This document shows positions 28,338-37,188 of a DNA stretch of 64,000 nt, one piece after another. Location: NCBI RefSeq assembly GCF_904846215.1, contig NZ_CAJGZK010000014.1:18800-82799 (forward strand), read 5' to 3'. The notes beneath the pieces are model-generated. The model was not told the origin of the DNA and did no database searches. It saw only the letters and a program-made list of their open reading frames with translations. The stretch comes from Psychrobacter glacincola (GTDB lineage: Bacteria; Pseudomonadota; Gammaproteobacteria; Pseudomonadales; Moraxellaceae). How positions within the stretch are numbered: position 1 is the first letter of the stretch; each line of letters begins with the position of its first letter. The position numbers were made by a program, and so were the translations under genes.

Positions 28338-29669
28338 TTAGCCTTGCCACAATATTTCGTCTGCATATAGCGCCTCAACGGTTTCACGTTTGCGAATCAG
28401 CTGATGGCGATCGTCAGCTATCATGACTTCACTAGCTCGCGGGCGTGAATTATAGTTGCTACTCATGGTAAAGCCATAAGCACCAGCGCCTGTGATTGCC
28501 AAGATGTCACCGGTAGTGAGCGACAATAAACGGTCTTTCGCCAAAAAATCACCCGTTTCACAGATAGCGCCAACGATATCCCACGGCTGTGTACCTTCCG
28601 TGTCAATACCATTATTAGGCAAGAAACTTGGAATCACTGCCATTTCAGCTTGATATAAAGCAGGACGAATCAAATCGTTCATCGCCGCATCGACAATGGC
28701 AAAGTTCTTATGCTCGGTCGGTTTTAGTACGTCAACTTGCGTCAATAAAATACCTGCATTTGCCACGATACTACGACCCGGCTCAAAGAATACCGTCAAG
28801 CCAAGCTCGCTAAGTTTTGGCAATAAAGCATTGGCAAATTCATCGATAGACACTGGCGTCTCATCGATATAACGCACACCCAGACCACCGCCCAAATCGA
28901 TATGACGCAGCTCAATACCTGCTTTACGTAAGCTATGTACCAGCTCAATCACTTTGTCTAATGCCGCAACGAATGGCTCAACCTCAGTCAGCTGCGAGCC
29001 GATATGACAGTCAATACCGACGATATCGATATGAGACAATTTGGCAGCTTGCTGATACACGACCAGCGCATCTTCATGAGCGACACCGAATTTATTGTCT
29101 TTGAGACCTGTTGAAATATACGGATGGGTCTTGGCGTCGACATTGGGATTGACGCGTAGTGATATCGGCGCTGATTTATCCAGCTGCGCGGCAACCTTAT
29201 TGATTAAAGTCAGCTCGCTGATTGACTCGACGTTAAAACAACCAATACCTTGGGTGAGCGCATATTCGATATCGCTATAGGTTTTGCCCACGCCTGAGAA
29301 TACCACACGTGCAGCTTCGCCGCCTGCTGCCAATACCCGCATCAGCTCGCCACGTGAGACGATATCAAACCCTGCCCCTGCTTGCGCCAATACACCAAGT
29401 ACCGCAAGGTTAGAGTTTGCTTTTACCGCATAACAAATCTGGTGATTTAAACTAGCAAAACTGTCAGCGTATGCTTGATATACGTCTAAAATCGCCTGTT
29501 TTGAATAGACATAACAGGGCGTACCGTAGTGTTTAACCACTTCGCTAATGCTGACTTGCTCCATATGTAGTGCATCATTTTGATAATGTAGCTCAGGCAA
29601 ATGGGCGGTTAAGGCTTCAGGATTGATGTACAGTCCTTGCTCAGTTTGGGTCGTGACTGACTGACTCAT
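28338..29669 (-). CDS. lysA: Diaminopimelate decarboxylase
   Basis: LysA decarboxylates meso-diaminopimelate to L-lysine using pyridoxal phosphate. The PLP lysine is Lys83 in CYAVKANSN. Further signatures are HIGSQL, GGGLGVRY, the FEPGRSI phosphate site and CETGDFL. At 443 residues it is slightly longer than average through an N-terminal extension. It follows the lptM gene by about 100 bases, matching the common lptM-lysA-dapF order. Confidence 0.95.
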   Translation of the reverse strand: MSQSVTTQTEQGLYINPEALTAHLPELHYQNDALHMEQVSISEVVKHYGTPCYVYSKQAILDVYQAYADSFASLNHQICYAVKANSNLAVLGVLAQAGAGFDIVSRGELMRVLAAGGEAARVVFSGVGKTYSDIEYALTQGIGCFNVESISELTLINKVAAQLDKSAPISLRVNPNVDAKTHPYISTGLKDNKFGVAHEDALVVYQQAAKLSHIDIVGIDCHIGSQLTEVEPFVAALDKVIELVHSLRKAGIELRHIDLGGGLGVRYIDETPVSIDEFANALLPKLSELGLTVFFEPGRSIVANAGILLTQVDVLKPTEHKNFAIVDAAMNDLIRPALYQAEMAVIPSFLPNNGIDTEGTQPWDIVGAICETGDFLAKDRLLSLTTGDILAITGAGAYGFTMSSNYNSRPRASEVMIADDRHQLIRKRETVEALYADEILWQG

Positions 29670-29771
29670 ATAAATATCTCTAATATAATCAAGTTATCAA
29701 GGTAACAATAAAGTATTGGCTTACTCAACAATCATGTGAGCATTGACATTTTAATAATCCACGATGAATTA

Positions 29772-30080
29772 TTAGTAATCGTTAGGATCGTTACTCGGTT
29801 CAGGCAGCTGAAAATTCTCTGTATTTTGCTGGTCGCTGTCAATCTTAGCAAAGGCGGTATCTTGTGGATTACTGCCGCTATCTAATATTGCCGAGCTACC
29901 TTGCACCGCTTTACTACTAGCATCTACAAGATATAAATCGCCTTTTTGTCCGCAGCCTGTCAAGACAACGGAACCTATCGCGATGCTTGTACCAAATAGA
30001 AAGGTATAGACACCGTGGCGGCTGGCTATTAAACGGCTATTAAAACGTTGTTTGTTTGAGGTGCGTTGTGTAGTAAACAT
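29772..30080 (-). CDS. lptM: LptM (YifL)-family lipoprotein
   Basis: LptM is a small lipoprotein that stabilises the LptD-LptE outer-membrane LPS translocon. The key family signature, LTGCGQKGDLYL, is present: lipobox with Cys43 followed by GQKGDLY. The 102-residue protein has an unusually long basic region before the signal core (about residues 1-22) and a disordered C-terminus. Identity rests on this short motif plus its position before lysA-dapF-xerC, where the family is usually found. Confidence 0.85.
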   Translation of the reverse strand: MFTTQRTSNKQRFNSRLIASRHGVYTFLFGTSIAIGSVVLTGCGQKGDLYLVDASSKAVQGSSAILDSGSNPQDTAFAKIDSDQQNTENFQLPEPSNDPNDY

Positions 30081-30210
30081 AGAGTGGATAGCCTTTAATG
30101 CTGCAATGGTTTGAGAGTGTCAACATCTTGCTGATGACACTGCCGGTAGACGCTCTTATAAAAAGCTCACATAAAACAAGTAGAAGATGACCGTTTTTAA
30201 TCATAGCATT

Positions 30211-30238
30211 ATTCTATAAAGCTGTGCGCTTATAGAAT
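30211..30238. repeat. Inverted repeat upstream of lptM
   Basis: ATTCTATAA (30211-30219) and TTATAGAAT (30230-30238) are perfectly complementary, and an inner GC/GC pair extends the stem past one bulged A. It lies 131 bases upstream of the lptM start. It has no T tract, so an operator or RNA structure is possible. Confidence 0.55.
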
Positions 30239-30286
30239 AAGATTGCTTAGTAAAGTTGCTAAAATATAGCCATAGTGAATCCAATC

Positions 30287-30454
30287 TATAGTCAGTCCTA
30301 AATAAAAAAATACAAGTATAGTCAGAGAAAAGTAATATCGATACATCAAGTACTGCTGATATTAATTTTTCTTGCTTGCTGTGCCTACGCGGACAGAGGC
30401 TGCGAATAATTAACCGCAGTAGTGTTGTGCTCTTTTAAAAGTGGATCAACTATA
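30287..30454 (+). mobile_element. Correia-like palindromic element, copy 8: chimera of types B and A
   Basis: A 30-base type B left end (TATAGTCAGTCCTAAATAAA, from 30287) is followed by a complete type A left half (from 30317), then the core, then a type B right half ending GTGGATCAACTATA at 30454. The inner arms are consequently poorly matched, unlike all full copies. It lies in the divergent gap between lptM and ackA. Confidence 0.85.
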
Positions 30455-30537
30455 AGTATCAAATATGCTATCGATATAAAGTTGGACAAACTTCCTTACA
30501 ATTTTTATAAAAGCAAATTTTTGCTGATTTTATCTGA

Positions 30538-30622
30538 CAAGCCTGTACGGCCTTCGGGGTACACCTGCAACCACCAATCAAGGGCTGACTGATTAAAGCC
30601 TTAGAGTTATCGTGGTGTCACT
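30538..30622 (+). ncRNA. Possible structured RNA or leader upstream of ackA
   Basis: This patch is more GC-rich than its surroundings. TGTAC-GG-CC-TTCG-GG-GTACA (30544-30563) would fold into a hairpin capped by a C(UUCG)G tetraloop with a two-base bulge. CACCA (30572-30576) can pair with TGGTG (30613-30617), enclosing a GGCT/AGCC hairpin (30583-30600). The UUCG loop exists only in the plus-strand transcript. It starts about 330 bases upstream of ackA. I do not recognise a known family, so this is a candidate only. Confidence 0.4.
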
Positions 30623-30865
30623 GCCAAAATATGATACATTATAGTCAACCCTTGTAGCTATGAGGCAGCGCTAGCAGGCGTTTGCGTTACACTTAATCCC
30701 TGTTAGATATAGTGATGGCCAAGCATAACGGAAATCAGCGCGATGATGGTTTATGTTTCCGAATCGTCTGCTCTATACCAGCACCCCTATCGCTGGTTTT
30801 CGTTTATTCAACAGGTGACCGTCAAGATGCGGCACCTTTTATAAAAGACAATCTAAGGATAGAGT

Positions 30866-32098
30866 ATGAGCGCTGGCGTAAGCACCACTTTTGATGACAA
30901 ACACTCTAAAATATCGACCCTGACCAATCCTACTTTAGTATTGAACTGCGGCTCCTCTTCCATCAAATACGCCTTAATTAGTGAGGATGAAGGCACTCGT
31001 ATCACAGGTCTGGCCGAAAACTTAGGTCTCGATACTGCCCGTATCAAACACACCACATTAAATGGTGAAAAGTTAGAAATTGCAATCGCTGGTGGTCGCC
31101 ATGAACTTGCCTTACAAAAAATCCTTGAGCTACTTGAGCAGTATGATTTTATCGCGGTCGGTCATCGTGTGGTACACGGCGGTCGTGAATACTCAGAAGC
31201 GGTGCGTGTCGATGCGCATGTGTTAGCAGAAGTCAAACGTCTAAAAGTCCTCGCCCCGCTGCACAATCCGGCAAATGCACTGGGTATCGAAGCCGTACAA
31301 GCGATCTATCCGGATATTCCGCAAGTGGTGGTATTTGATACTGCTTTCCATCAGACCATGCCACCTGTCGCTTTCCGCTATCCACTGCCAAAAACACTCT
31401 ATTCAGAACATAAAATCCGTCGTTATGGCTTCCATGGGACCTCTCATGCTTATGTATCAGAACGCGCCAGCCACATTACTAGCGCAACAGGACCCCATGG
31501 TTGGTTGACGGCGCATTTGGGCAATGGCTGTTCAGCGACTGCCGTCTACGATGGCAAAAGTCTTGATACCAGTATGGGTCTGACCCCGCTTGAGGGTCTC
31601 ATGATGGGTACGCGTAGCGGTGATGTTGACCCAAGCCTACACATTCATCTCAAGCGCCAACTTGGCATGAGCTTAGAAGAAATTGATAAAATGCTCAATA
31701 ACGAAAGTGGTTTACTTGGCATCTCAGGCTTATCAAATGACTTGCGTACTATTGAGCAAGCTGCCAATGAAGATCATGAAGACGCCAAACTGGCTATTGA
31801 GATGTTCTGCTATCGTGTTGGTAAATATCTTGCCAGCTTAAGCTGCGCGCTCCCTGACTTAACTGGTATTGTCTTTACCGGTGGTATCGGCGAAAACTCT
31901 GTAACCACGCGGACGCGTATTTTAGAAGTCATGCGTCATTTTGGTATCAAAGTAGATGACGATAAAAACGCTGGCTTGGTCGGTGGCAATGAAGGCAGTT
32001 TCCATACTGACGATAGCAGTATTGAGCTGTGGGTTGTCCCAACTGATGAAGAATGCCGTATCGCACAAGAAACTCGTGCAGCCTTGGGTCTAAAATAA
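30866..32098 (+). CDS. ackA: Acetate kinase
   Basis: AckA interconverts acetyl phosphate plus ADP with acetate plus ATP. Signatures of the ASKHA kinase family are visible: LVLNCGSSSIKYAL near the N-terminus, RYGFHGTSH in the middle, THLGNG-type AHLGNGCSA, and GIVFTGGIGENS near the C-terminus. It is 410 residues, close to the E. coli protein. AAGGA lies nine bases upstream of ATG 30866. pta follows after 110 bases on the same strand, so ackA-pta is a probable operon. Confidence 0.96.
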   Translation: MSAGVSTTFDDKHSKISTLTNPTLVLNCGSSSIKYALISEDEGTRITGLAENLGLDTARIKHTTLNGEKLEIAIAGGRHELALQKILELLEQYDFIAVGHRVVHGGREYSEAVRVDAHVLAEVKRLKVLAPLHNPANALGIEAVQAIYPDIPQVVVFDTAFHQTMPPVAFRYPLPKTLYSEHKIRRYGFHGTSHAYVSERASHITSATGPHGWLTAHLGNGCSATAVYDGKSLDTSMGLTPLEGLMMGTRSGDVDPSLHIHLKRQLGMSLEEIDKMLNNESGLLGISGLSNDLRTIEQAANEDHEDAKLAIEMFCYRVGKYLASLSCALPDLTGIVFTGGIGENSVTTRTRILEVMRHFGIKVDDDKNAGLVGGNEGSFHTDDSSIELWVVPTDEECRIAQETRAALGLK

Positions 32099-32208
32099 AA
32101 CCAGGTCTACAATAAGACTAGTATGCCTGCGATAAGAATCACAAGCTGATTCTGATACACTCCAGAATAACAATTTCTCTAAAAATATAATAAACAGTAG
32201 GATACATT

Positions 32209-34365
32209 ATGCAAACTATTTTACTTGTGCCAACCAGTCGCGGTATCGGTGTGACATCAGCGGCTTTGGGGCTGATTCGTGCTTTTGATTATAACGGTAT
32301 CAAAGCGGGTTTTATGAAGCCGTTTTTACAAGACGATACGCTGGATAAGCAAAACAGCTTGGACAGCTCAAGCGCATTAGCCATGCATGCCTTTGGTCTA
32401 AAGCCCCCTAAATCGATAAGCCGTCAACATGTAGAGCGTATGATTGGCGATGACAATCTTGATGACTTGATGGAAGAGGTGATTGTTAACTACCATACTC
32501 TTGGTGATGATTACGATGTGGTGATTTGCGAAGGCTTAGTACCGACGACTGAAACATCTTATGCCTCACAAATCAACCGTGCGATTGCTCATGCACTCGA
32601 TGCCAGAATTATCTTTGTTAGCACCGCTGATACCAGTAAGCCGGCCTATTTGGCCGATAAGCTTGATGTCCATGCCCGTGAATTTGGTGGTATGGCAAGT
32701 GATCGTACGCTTGGCTGTATCTTGATGCGGATGCATGACTTACCAAATACGCAAAGTACCTTAGAAAATCAAATCGTTGCCCCTGGTGAAGCGATTGTAA
32801 GCTTAGACAGCGGCTTTATCCAAGAAGTGAAGCGCCTATCGCCGCACTTTAATACCGAACAATTCCGCTTAATCGGTGTCGTACCATTTAGTGACTCATT
32901 GTCCGTGCCGCGTACGTGGGATATCGCAGCTGAACTTGACGCCACTTGGCTCAACGTTGGTGAGGCAAAATCGCGCCGCATCAATCGCATCAGCTTGACC
33001 GCACGTTCAGTTGCACGTGTCGATGAAGTGTTCAAACGTGGCACGCTTATCGTGGTGCCCGGTGACCGCGACGATTTACTATTGGCGGCGGGTCTTGCCT
33101 GTATCAATGGTATTCCGCTAGCAGGATTGGTATTGACTGGCGGCGTTGTCCCTAGTCCAACGGTCGCTGAGCTTTGGCAATCTGCACTCAAAACGGGTAT
33201 CCCTGTGATGAGTGTCGAAGATGACAGCTTTGAGACGGTACAAAGTCTATTAAACATGAGTGCTGAGATTCCAAGTGATGACACCGAACGCGCCGAGGAA
33301 GTGGCTCGTTACGTCGCGGCGCATTTAGATTTGAGCTGGATTAAAGCATATTTTAGCCAAAATCATGAGCCGCGTTTGTCGCCTTCTGCCTTTCGTCATC
33401 AAGTGGTCAAAAAAGCCCAAAACGCCAAAAAACGCATCGTGCTGCCAGAAGGCTCTGAGCCACGTACGGTCGAAGCCGCCTGTATTTGCCAAAGCCGCGG
33501 TATTGCCAATTGTGTGCTACTCGCTAAGCGTGCTGATGTCGAACAAGTCGCCAAAAACCGCGATTTGGTATTACCTGAAGGGCTTGAGATTATTGATCCT
33601 GACAGCTTAGATATGAGCAAATATATCGCTGCTGTCGTCGAACGTCGTAAAGGTAAAACCAGCGCCGAAGTGGCTGCTGAATATCTGCAAGATACGGTTT
33701 ATTTAGGTACGACCATGCTACAAATGGACGAAGTTGACGGCTTGGTCTCTGGTGCGATACATACCACGGCGAATACCGTCCGCCCAGCGTTTCAGTTGAT
33801 TAAAACGGCACCGGAATACTCACTCGTGTCGTCAGTATTCTTTATGCTGCTGCCTGAGCAAGTGGTGGTATACGGCGACTGTGCCATTAATCCTGATCCA
33901 AATGCGGAAGAATTGGCTGAGATTGCTATTCAGTCTGCGCAGTCTGCTGCTGCCTTTGGCATCGATCCAAAAGTGGCAATGATTAGCTACTCTACGGGCT
34001 CGTCAGGCACTGGCGCTGATGTCGAAAAAGTTACCCGTGCGACTCAAATCGTCCGTGAGCGTGCGCCTAATTTAAAAGTCGACGGACCGCTACAATATGA
34101 TGCCGCCTCTGTTATGAGCGTCGGTAAGCAAAAGGCCCCTGACTCACCCGTAGCTGGACAAGCCAATGTCTTTATTTTTCCAGACCTGAATACAGGTAAC
34201 ACGACTTATAAAGCGGTACAACGTAGCGCCAATGTGGTCAGTGTTGGACCGATGTTGCAAGGCTTAAATAAACCGGTCAATGACTTGTCACGTGGTGCCT
34301 TGATCGATGATATTATCTATACCATCGCCCTCACTGCCATCCAAGCGCATAGCGACGTCATTTAA
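32209..34365 (+). CDS. pta: Phosphate acetyltransferase
   Basis: Pta converts acetyl-CoA and phosphate to acetyl phosphate, working with AckA. It is the long form (718 residues): an N-terminal P-loop-like regulatory domain (LVPTSRGIGVTSAALGLI), a DRTGG-type middle domain (about 215-335), and the catalytic C-terminal domain from about residue 395, with VLPEGSEPRT and YSTGSSGTGADVEKV. AGGATA precedes ATG 32209. Confidence 0.96.
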   Translation: MQTILLVPTSRGIGVTSAALGLIRAFDYNGIKAGFMKPFLQDDTLDKQNSLDSSSALAMHAFGLKPPKSISRQHVERMIGDDNLDDLMEEVIVNYHTLGDDYDVVICEGLVPTTETSYASQINRAIAHALDARIIFVSTADTSKPAYLADKLDVHAREFGGMASDRTLGCILMRMHDLPNTQSTLENQIVAPGEAIVSLDSGFIQEVKRLSPHFNTEQFRLIGVVPFSDSLSVPRTWDIAAELDATWLNVGEAKSRRINRISLTARSVARVDEVFKRGTLIVVPGDRDDLLLAAGLACINGIPLAGLVLTGGVVPSPTVAELWQSALKTGIPVMSVEDDSFETVQSLLNMSAEIPSDDTERAEEVARYVAAHLDLSWIKAYFSQNHEPRLSPSAFRHQVVKKAQNAKKRIVLPEGSEPRTVEAACICQSRGIANCVLLAKRADVEQVAKNRDLVLPEGLEIIDPDSLDMSKYIAAVVERRKGKTSAEVAAEYLQDTVYLGTTMLQMDEVDGLVSGAIHTTANTVRPAFQLIKTAPEYSLVSSVFFMLLPEQVVVYGDCAINPDPNAEELAEIAIQSAQSAAAFGIDPKVAMISYSTGSSGTGADVEKVTRATQIVRERAPNLKVDGPLQYDAASVMSVGKQKAPDSPVAGQANVFIFPDLNTGNTTYKAVQRSANVVSVGPMLQGLNKPVNDLSRGALIDDIIYTIALTAIQAHSDVI

Positions 34366-34397
34366 GCATTTAAAGCTTCGTTCAAAACACGTATTAT

Positions 34398-34434
34398 TGA
34401 GCCGATTATTATAATGATAGTCGGCTTTTTATAG
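34398..34434 (+). terminator. Terminator after pta
   Basis: Stem GCCGA/TCGGC extended by imperfect AT pairs and followed by T5 ends the ackA-pta operon. Confidence 0.8.
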
Positions 34435-34447
34435 CGCGTTTAAACAG

Positions 34448-34484
34448 CATAGTCAGTGAAAAGTAATATCGACACATTAGGTAC
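34448..34484 (+). mobile_element. Truncated left end of a type A Correia-like element
   Basis: CATAGTCAGTGAAAAGTAAT and the following bases reproduce the first 37 bases of a type A element. The copy stops after GGTAC, where a complete element begins. Confidence 0.8.
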
Positions 34485-34622
34485 TATAGTCATAGAAAAG
34501 TAATATCGATACATCACGTGCCGCTGATATCAATTTTTCTTGCTTGCTGTGCCCATGCAGACAGAGGCTGCAAAAAATTGATACCAGCAGTACCCTAGCG
34601 TTTTTAGAGTATTTTGACTATA
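34485..34622 (+). mobile_element. Correia-like palindromic element, copy 9 (arm type A)
   Basis: This 138-bp element runs from TATAGTCATAGAAAAG to GTATTTTGACTATA. The inner arms TGCCGCTGATATCAA and TTGATACCAGCAGTA pair with a few wobbles. It directly abuts a 37-base left-end fragment of another type A copy, between pta and nadD. A further TATAGTCGATTTAAAA at 34675 may be an isolated type C end. Confidence 0.88.
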
Positions 34623-34737
34623 CATAGTTAGGCATAATAAAATCGATAAGTAGGATAAGTGAATAATCACGTGCTATAGTCGATTTAAAATACATCAACT
34701 ACAACGCCCATCTGCATTAGTTTTTACTCACTCATTT

Positions 34738-35646
34738 ATGCCAAATACTGCCAACAATCATCACAGCCGAAGTCCTAAGTCTGCCATCCGTGCTTATTTG
34801 GGCGGCTCATTTGATCCTGTACATAACGGTCATTTGCAAATGGCGATGTATGTTTATGAGCATTTATTGCCGATAGCAAAGCAACAAAAGCGCCCGCTGT
34901 ATGTATCGTTGCTGCCCAATGCGCGCTCGCCTTTTAAAGAAGATAGCACCGATCCTAAACATCGTCTGGCGATGCTAAAGCTGGCAACGCAAGAGTCGCC
35001 CTTGTACATTAACGAGCTTGAGCTGTGGCAGGCACCGCCCGTCTATACTATCGATAGTGTACAGATATTACGCGCCCGCTATCCAAATGACAGCCTGATA
35101 TTTATCATGGGTATGGACAGCGCGCGTAGTTTAGAACACTGGAAAAATGGGCTGCAACTTACGGATTATGTCAACCTATGGGTGTTTGACCGTGAAGAAA
35201 ATTTTGATAGCGATATAGATACTGATATCTATACTGATAAAAACTTCTTTAAGACTGAGTTGCAGCACTCTCTAACATCCCAACTTCCAAAACTGCTACA
35301 ACCTTTTATCGTCGATTCAGTGCTTCAGTTATTAACAGCTAACCCTCAATCTTTAACAAACAGCTTTGGCGTAAAAAATAGCTATCAAGGTTATATTTTT
35401 ATCGACCCGAGCCCTGTGGCAGCCGTATCAAGTACGCGAGTCCGGCAGCAACTGTACCAACAACTGCCGCAAGCACCTCAATCATTAAATATAACGCACA
35501 GCGCTGACATGCAAATTGCCTCTATCGCACCAATAAATGATATCATAGCCAATACTGCACCCAATTCATTAGCTAAATGGCTAAATCCTGCTGTTTATCA
35601 ATATATTATCGCCCATCAGCTATATTCTGCTGCTCAATTCCGTTAA
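34738..35646 (+). CDS. nadD: Nicotinate-nucleotide adenylyltransferase
   Basis: NadD adenylates nicotinate mononucleotide in NAD synthesis. The nucleotidyltransferase motif GGSFDPVHNGH covers residues 22-32 and the second motif SSTRVRQQL is near the C-terminus, with MGMDSARSLEHW in the middle. It has 302 residues, about 90 more than E. coli NadD: insertions follow FDREENFD (Asp-rich and Asn-rich) and precede the last helix. No strong ribosome binding site precedes ATG 34738. It is followed by rsfS, a standard pairing. Confidence 0.9.
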   Translation: MPNTANNHHSRSPKSAIRAYLGGSFDPVHNGHLQMAMYVYEHLLPIAKQQKRPLYVSLLPNARSPFKEDSTDPKHRLAMLKLATQESPLYINELELWQAPPVYTIDSVQILRARYPNDSLIFIMGMDSARSLEHWKNGLQLTDYVNLWVFDREENFDSDIDTDIYTDKNFFKTELQHSLTSQLPKLLQPFIVDSVLQLLTANPQSLTNSFGVKNSYQGYIFIDPSPVAAVSSTRVRQQLYQQLPQAPQSLNITHSADMQIASIAPINDIIANTAPNSLAKWLNPAVYQYIIAHQLYSAAQFR

Positions 35647-35799
35647 AATCGCCTTATACTTTTAACTTTGCCCACTTTGATCATGTTGCCTCAAAAAACG
35701 TCTGCCTACCTACTTATATGTTAAGGGGCACGTTAGAGAACGCACTGTGACGATTTATCATTTTATTTTTAATATTTACGATTCAAGAGATTAAAATTT

Positions 35800-36213
35800 A
35801 TGACCAATACCATGACTGACGAACGTTTGCAAGAATGCTTGACCCTTGTTGAAACCGCGCTAGACGATATGAAAGCTAAGAATATCACCGTAATGGATGT
35901 AGCAGCATTGACAGACGTAATGGAGCGCATCGTTATCGCTGACGGTACCTCAAAGCGCCATGTACGTGCGATGGCTGACAGCGTCGGCGCTGAAGCCAAA
36001 CTAGGTGGCTTTATGCCGCTTGGTCGTGAAGGCGGTATCGATTCTGACTGGACGTTGATAGATTTGGGTGCGGTCGTCGTGCATATGATGACGCCACAAG
36101 CCCGCGAGTTCTATGACCTAGAAGGTCTATGGTCATCACCTGAGCAATTGGCTGAGCTGGTTGCCGTGCCGCGTGAAAAGAAAACAGCCGGTCGTCGCAA
36201 TAAAAATAAATAA
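35800..36213 (+). CDS. rsfS: Ribosomal silencing factor RsfS
   Basis: RsfS binds uL14 of the 50S subunit and blocks subunit joining under starvation. The 137-residue protein has the family core: VMDVAALTDVMERIVIADGTS, HVRAMADSV, a DWTLIDLGAVVVHMM segment and YDLEGLW. It ends in a Lys/Arg-rich tail. The gap from nadD is 153 bases; they often form one operon. AAGAGA lies upstream of ATG 35800. Confidence 0.95.
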   Translation: MTNTMTDERLQECLTLVETALDDMKAKNITVMDVAALTDVMERIVIADGTSKRHVRAMADSVGAEAKLGGFMPLGREGGIDSDWTLIDLGAVVVHMMTPQAREFYDLEGLWSSPEQLAELVAVPREKKTAGRRNKNK

Positions 36214-36244
36214 TTTTATTTATTGCTATAACGCCGTGAAAACC

Positions 36245-36277
36245 AAAAAGACCAGATGATTATTCTGGTCTTTTTTT
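36245..36277 (+). terminator. Intrinsic terminator after rsfS
   Basis: Perfect stem AAAAGACCAGA/TCTGGTCTTTT with a 7-base loop and T7 tail. Confidence 0.92.
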
Positions 36278-36411
36278 ATGCCTGAATTTTGGTAAATAAC
36301 GCCATCCATAGGCGCGATATAAATAAGCTGAAAGCTGCCTGTGATTGCGATAAGATGATGGCAACCATTAAATTGTGTTTTTTAAAAAATGATTAGCCAC
36401 TAGGAAAGACA

Positions 36412-37182
36412 ATGAGCATAGAAACTCTTAGCCAGAAAAATACCGCGGACTTTAACCAAACCTTGCCACTGCATATCGCCAATCTAGTCTGCGTCCGTGC
36501 TGGTAAAGCCATGCCGTTCGCCCGTGAAGAGATGAGCGCGATTGATAAAGCGCCTATCAAAGCGCCCGTCGCGGTCAACTTTATGGGTCTCACCACCGAT
36601 GAGCAAGCCGACCGACGCCATCATGGTGGACCATTAAAAGCGGTACATCAACTAGCAACGGCGACTTATGAGAAGATTAACGCTGAGTTTGGTTTAAAGG
36701 TACGCGTTGGCACATTGGGAGAAAATCTCACCACGGAAGCAGTCAATGGTTTGCCTGATATGGACGAGTCAACGGTTTGTATTGGCGACGTTTTTCAATA
36801 CGGTGGGGATTTTGAAAAGCAACGAGTCGATAGTAATGACAGCGACAGTGTGCGATTACGCATCGTCCAACCACGACGACCATGCTACAAAATCAATGAC
36901 CAAATAGGACAATTTACTAAAGTGCCAAATATTGCGTCTTGGGTAACCAAACAAGGTATCGCTGGCTGGTACTTTGAAGTCGTTCGTGACGGCATGATCG
37001 GCGCTGATTTACCGGTTTATCTCATCGAACGTCCCTATCCTTTTGCGACACTTGAGAAACTGTGGCAACTGGCTAATTCAAAAGAGAAGTTTGCAGCAGA
37101 AGTTATTGAGCCTTGGCTTGCGATTGAGTGTTTGGAAGAGAGCTGGAAAACCGTTTTGGCAAAGAAGATTAAAAAGGGTTAG
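36412..37182 (+). CDS. MOSC domain protein, YiiM-like
   Basis: MOSC proteins bind molybdenum cofactor sulfur or the cofactor itself. The sequence fits the YiiM group: RRHHGGPLKAVH early, GENLTTEAVNGL in the core, QPRRPCYKI carrying the conserved Cys, then a C-terminal 3-alpha domain. YiiM of E. coli detoxifies N-hydroxylated base analogues such as 6-hydroxylaminopurine with molybdenum cofactor; that activity here is inferred from family. It is 256 residues. AGGAAAG precedes ATG 36412. The amidase gene begins six bases after its stop, so the two are probably co-transcribed. Confidence 0.85.
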   Translation: MSIETLSQKNTADFNQTLPLHIANLVCVRAGKAMPFAREEMSAIDKAPIKAPVAVNFMGLTTDEQADRRHHGGPLKAVHQLATATYEKINAEFGLKVRVGTLGENLTTEAVNGLPDMDESTVCIGDVFQYGGDFEKQRVDSNDSDSVRLRIVQPRRPCYKINDQIGQFTKVPNIASWVTKQGIAGWYFEVVRDGMIGADLPVYLIERPYPFATLEKLWQLANSKEKFAAEVIEPWLAIECLEESWKTVLAKKIKKG

Positions 37183-37188
37183 CATTTC

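Noticed and set aside
30712..30894. 60-codon stretch overlapping the ackA start
   Set aside because: It overlaps the well-supported ackA start in another frame and shows no family.
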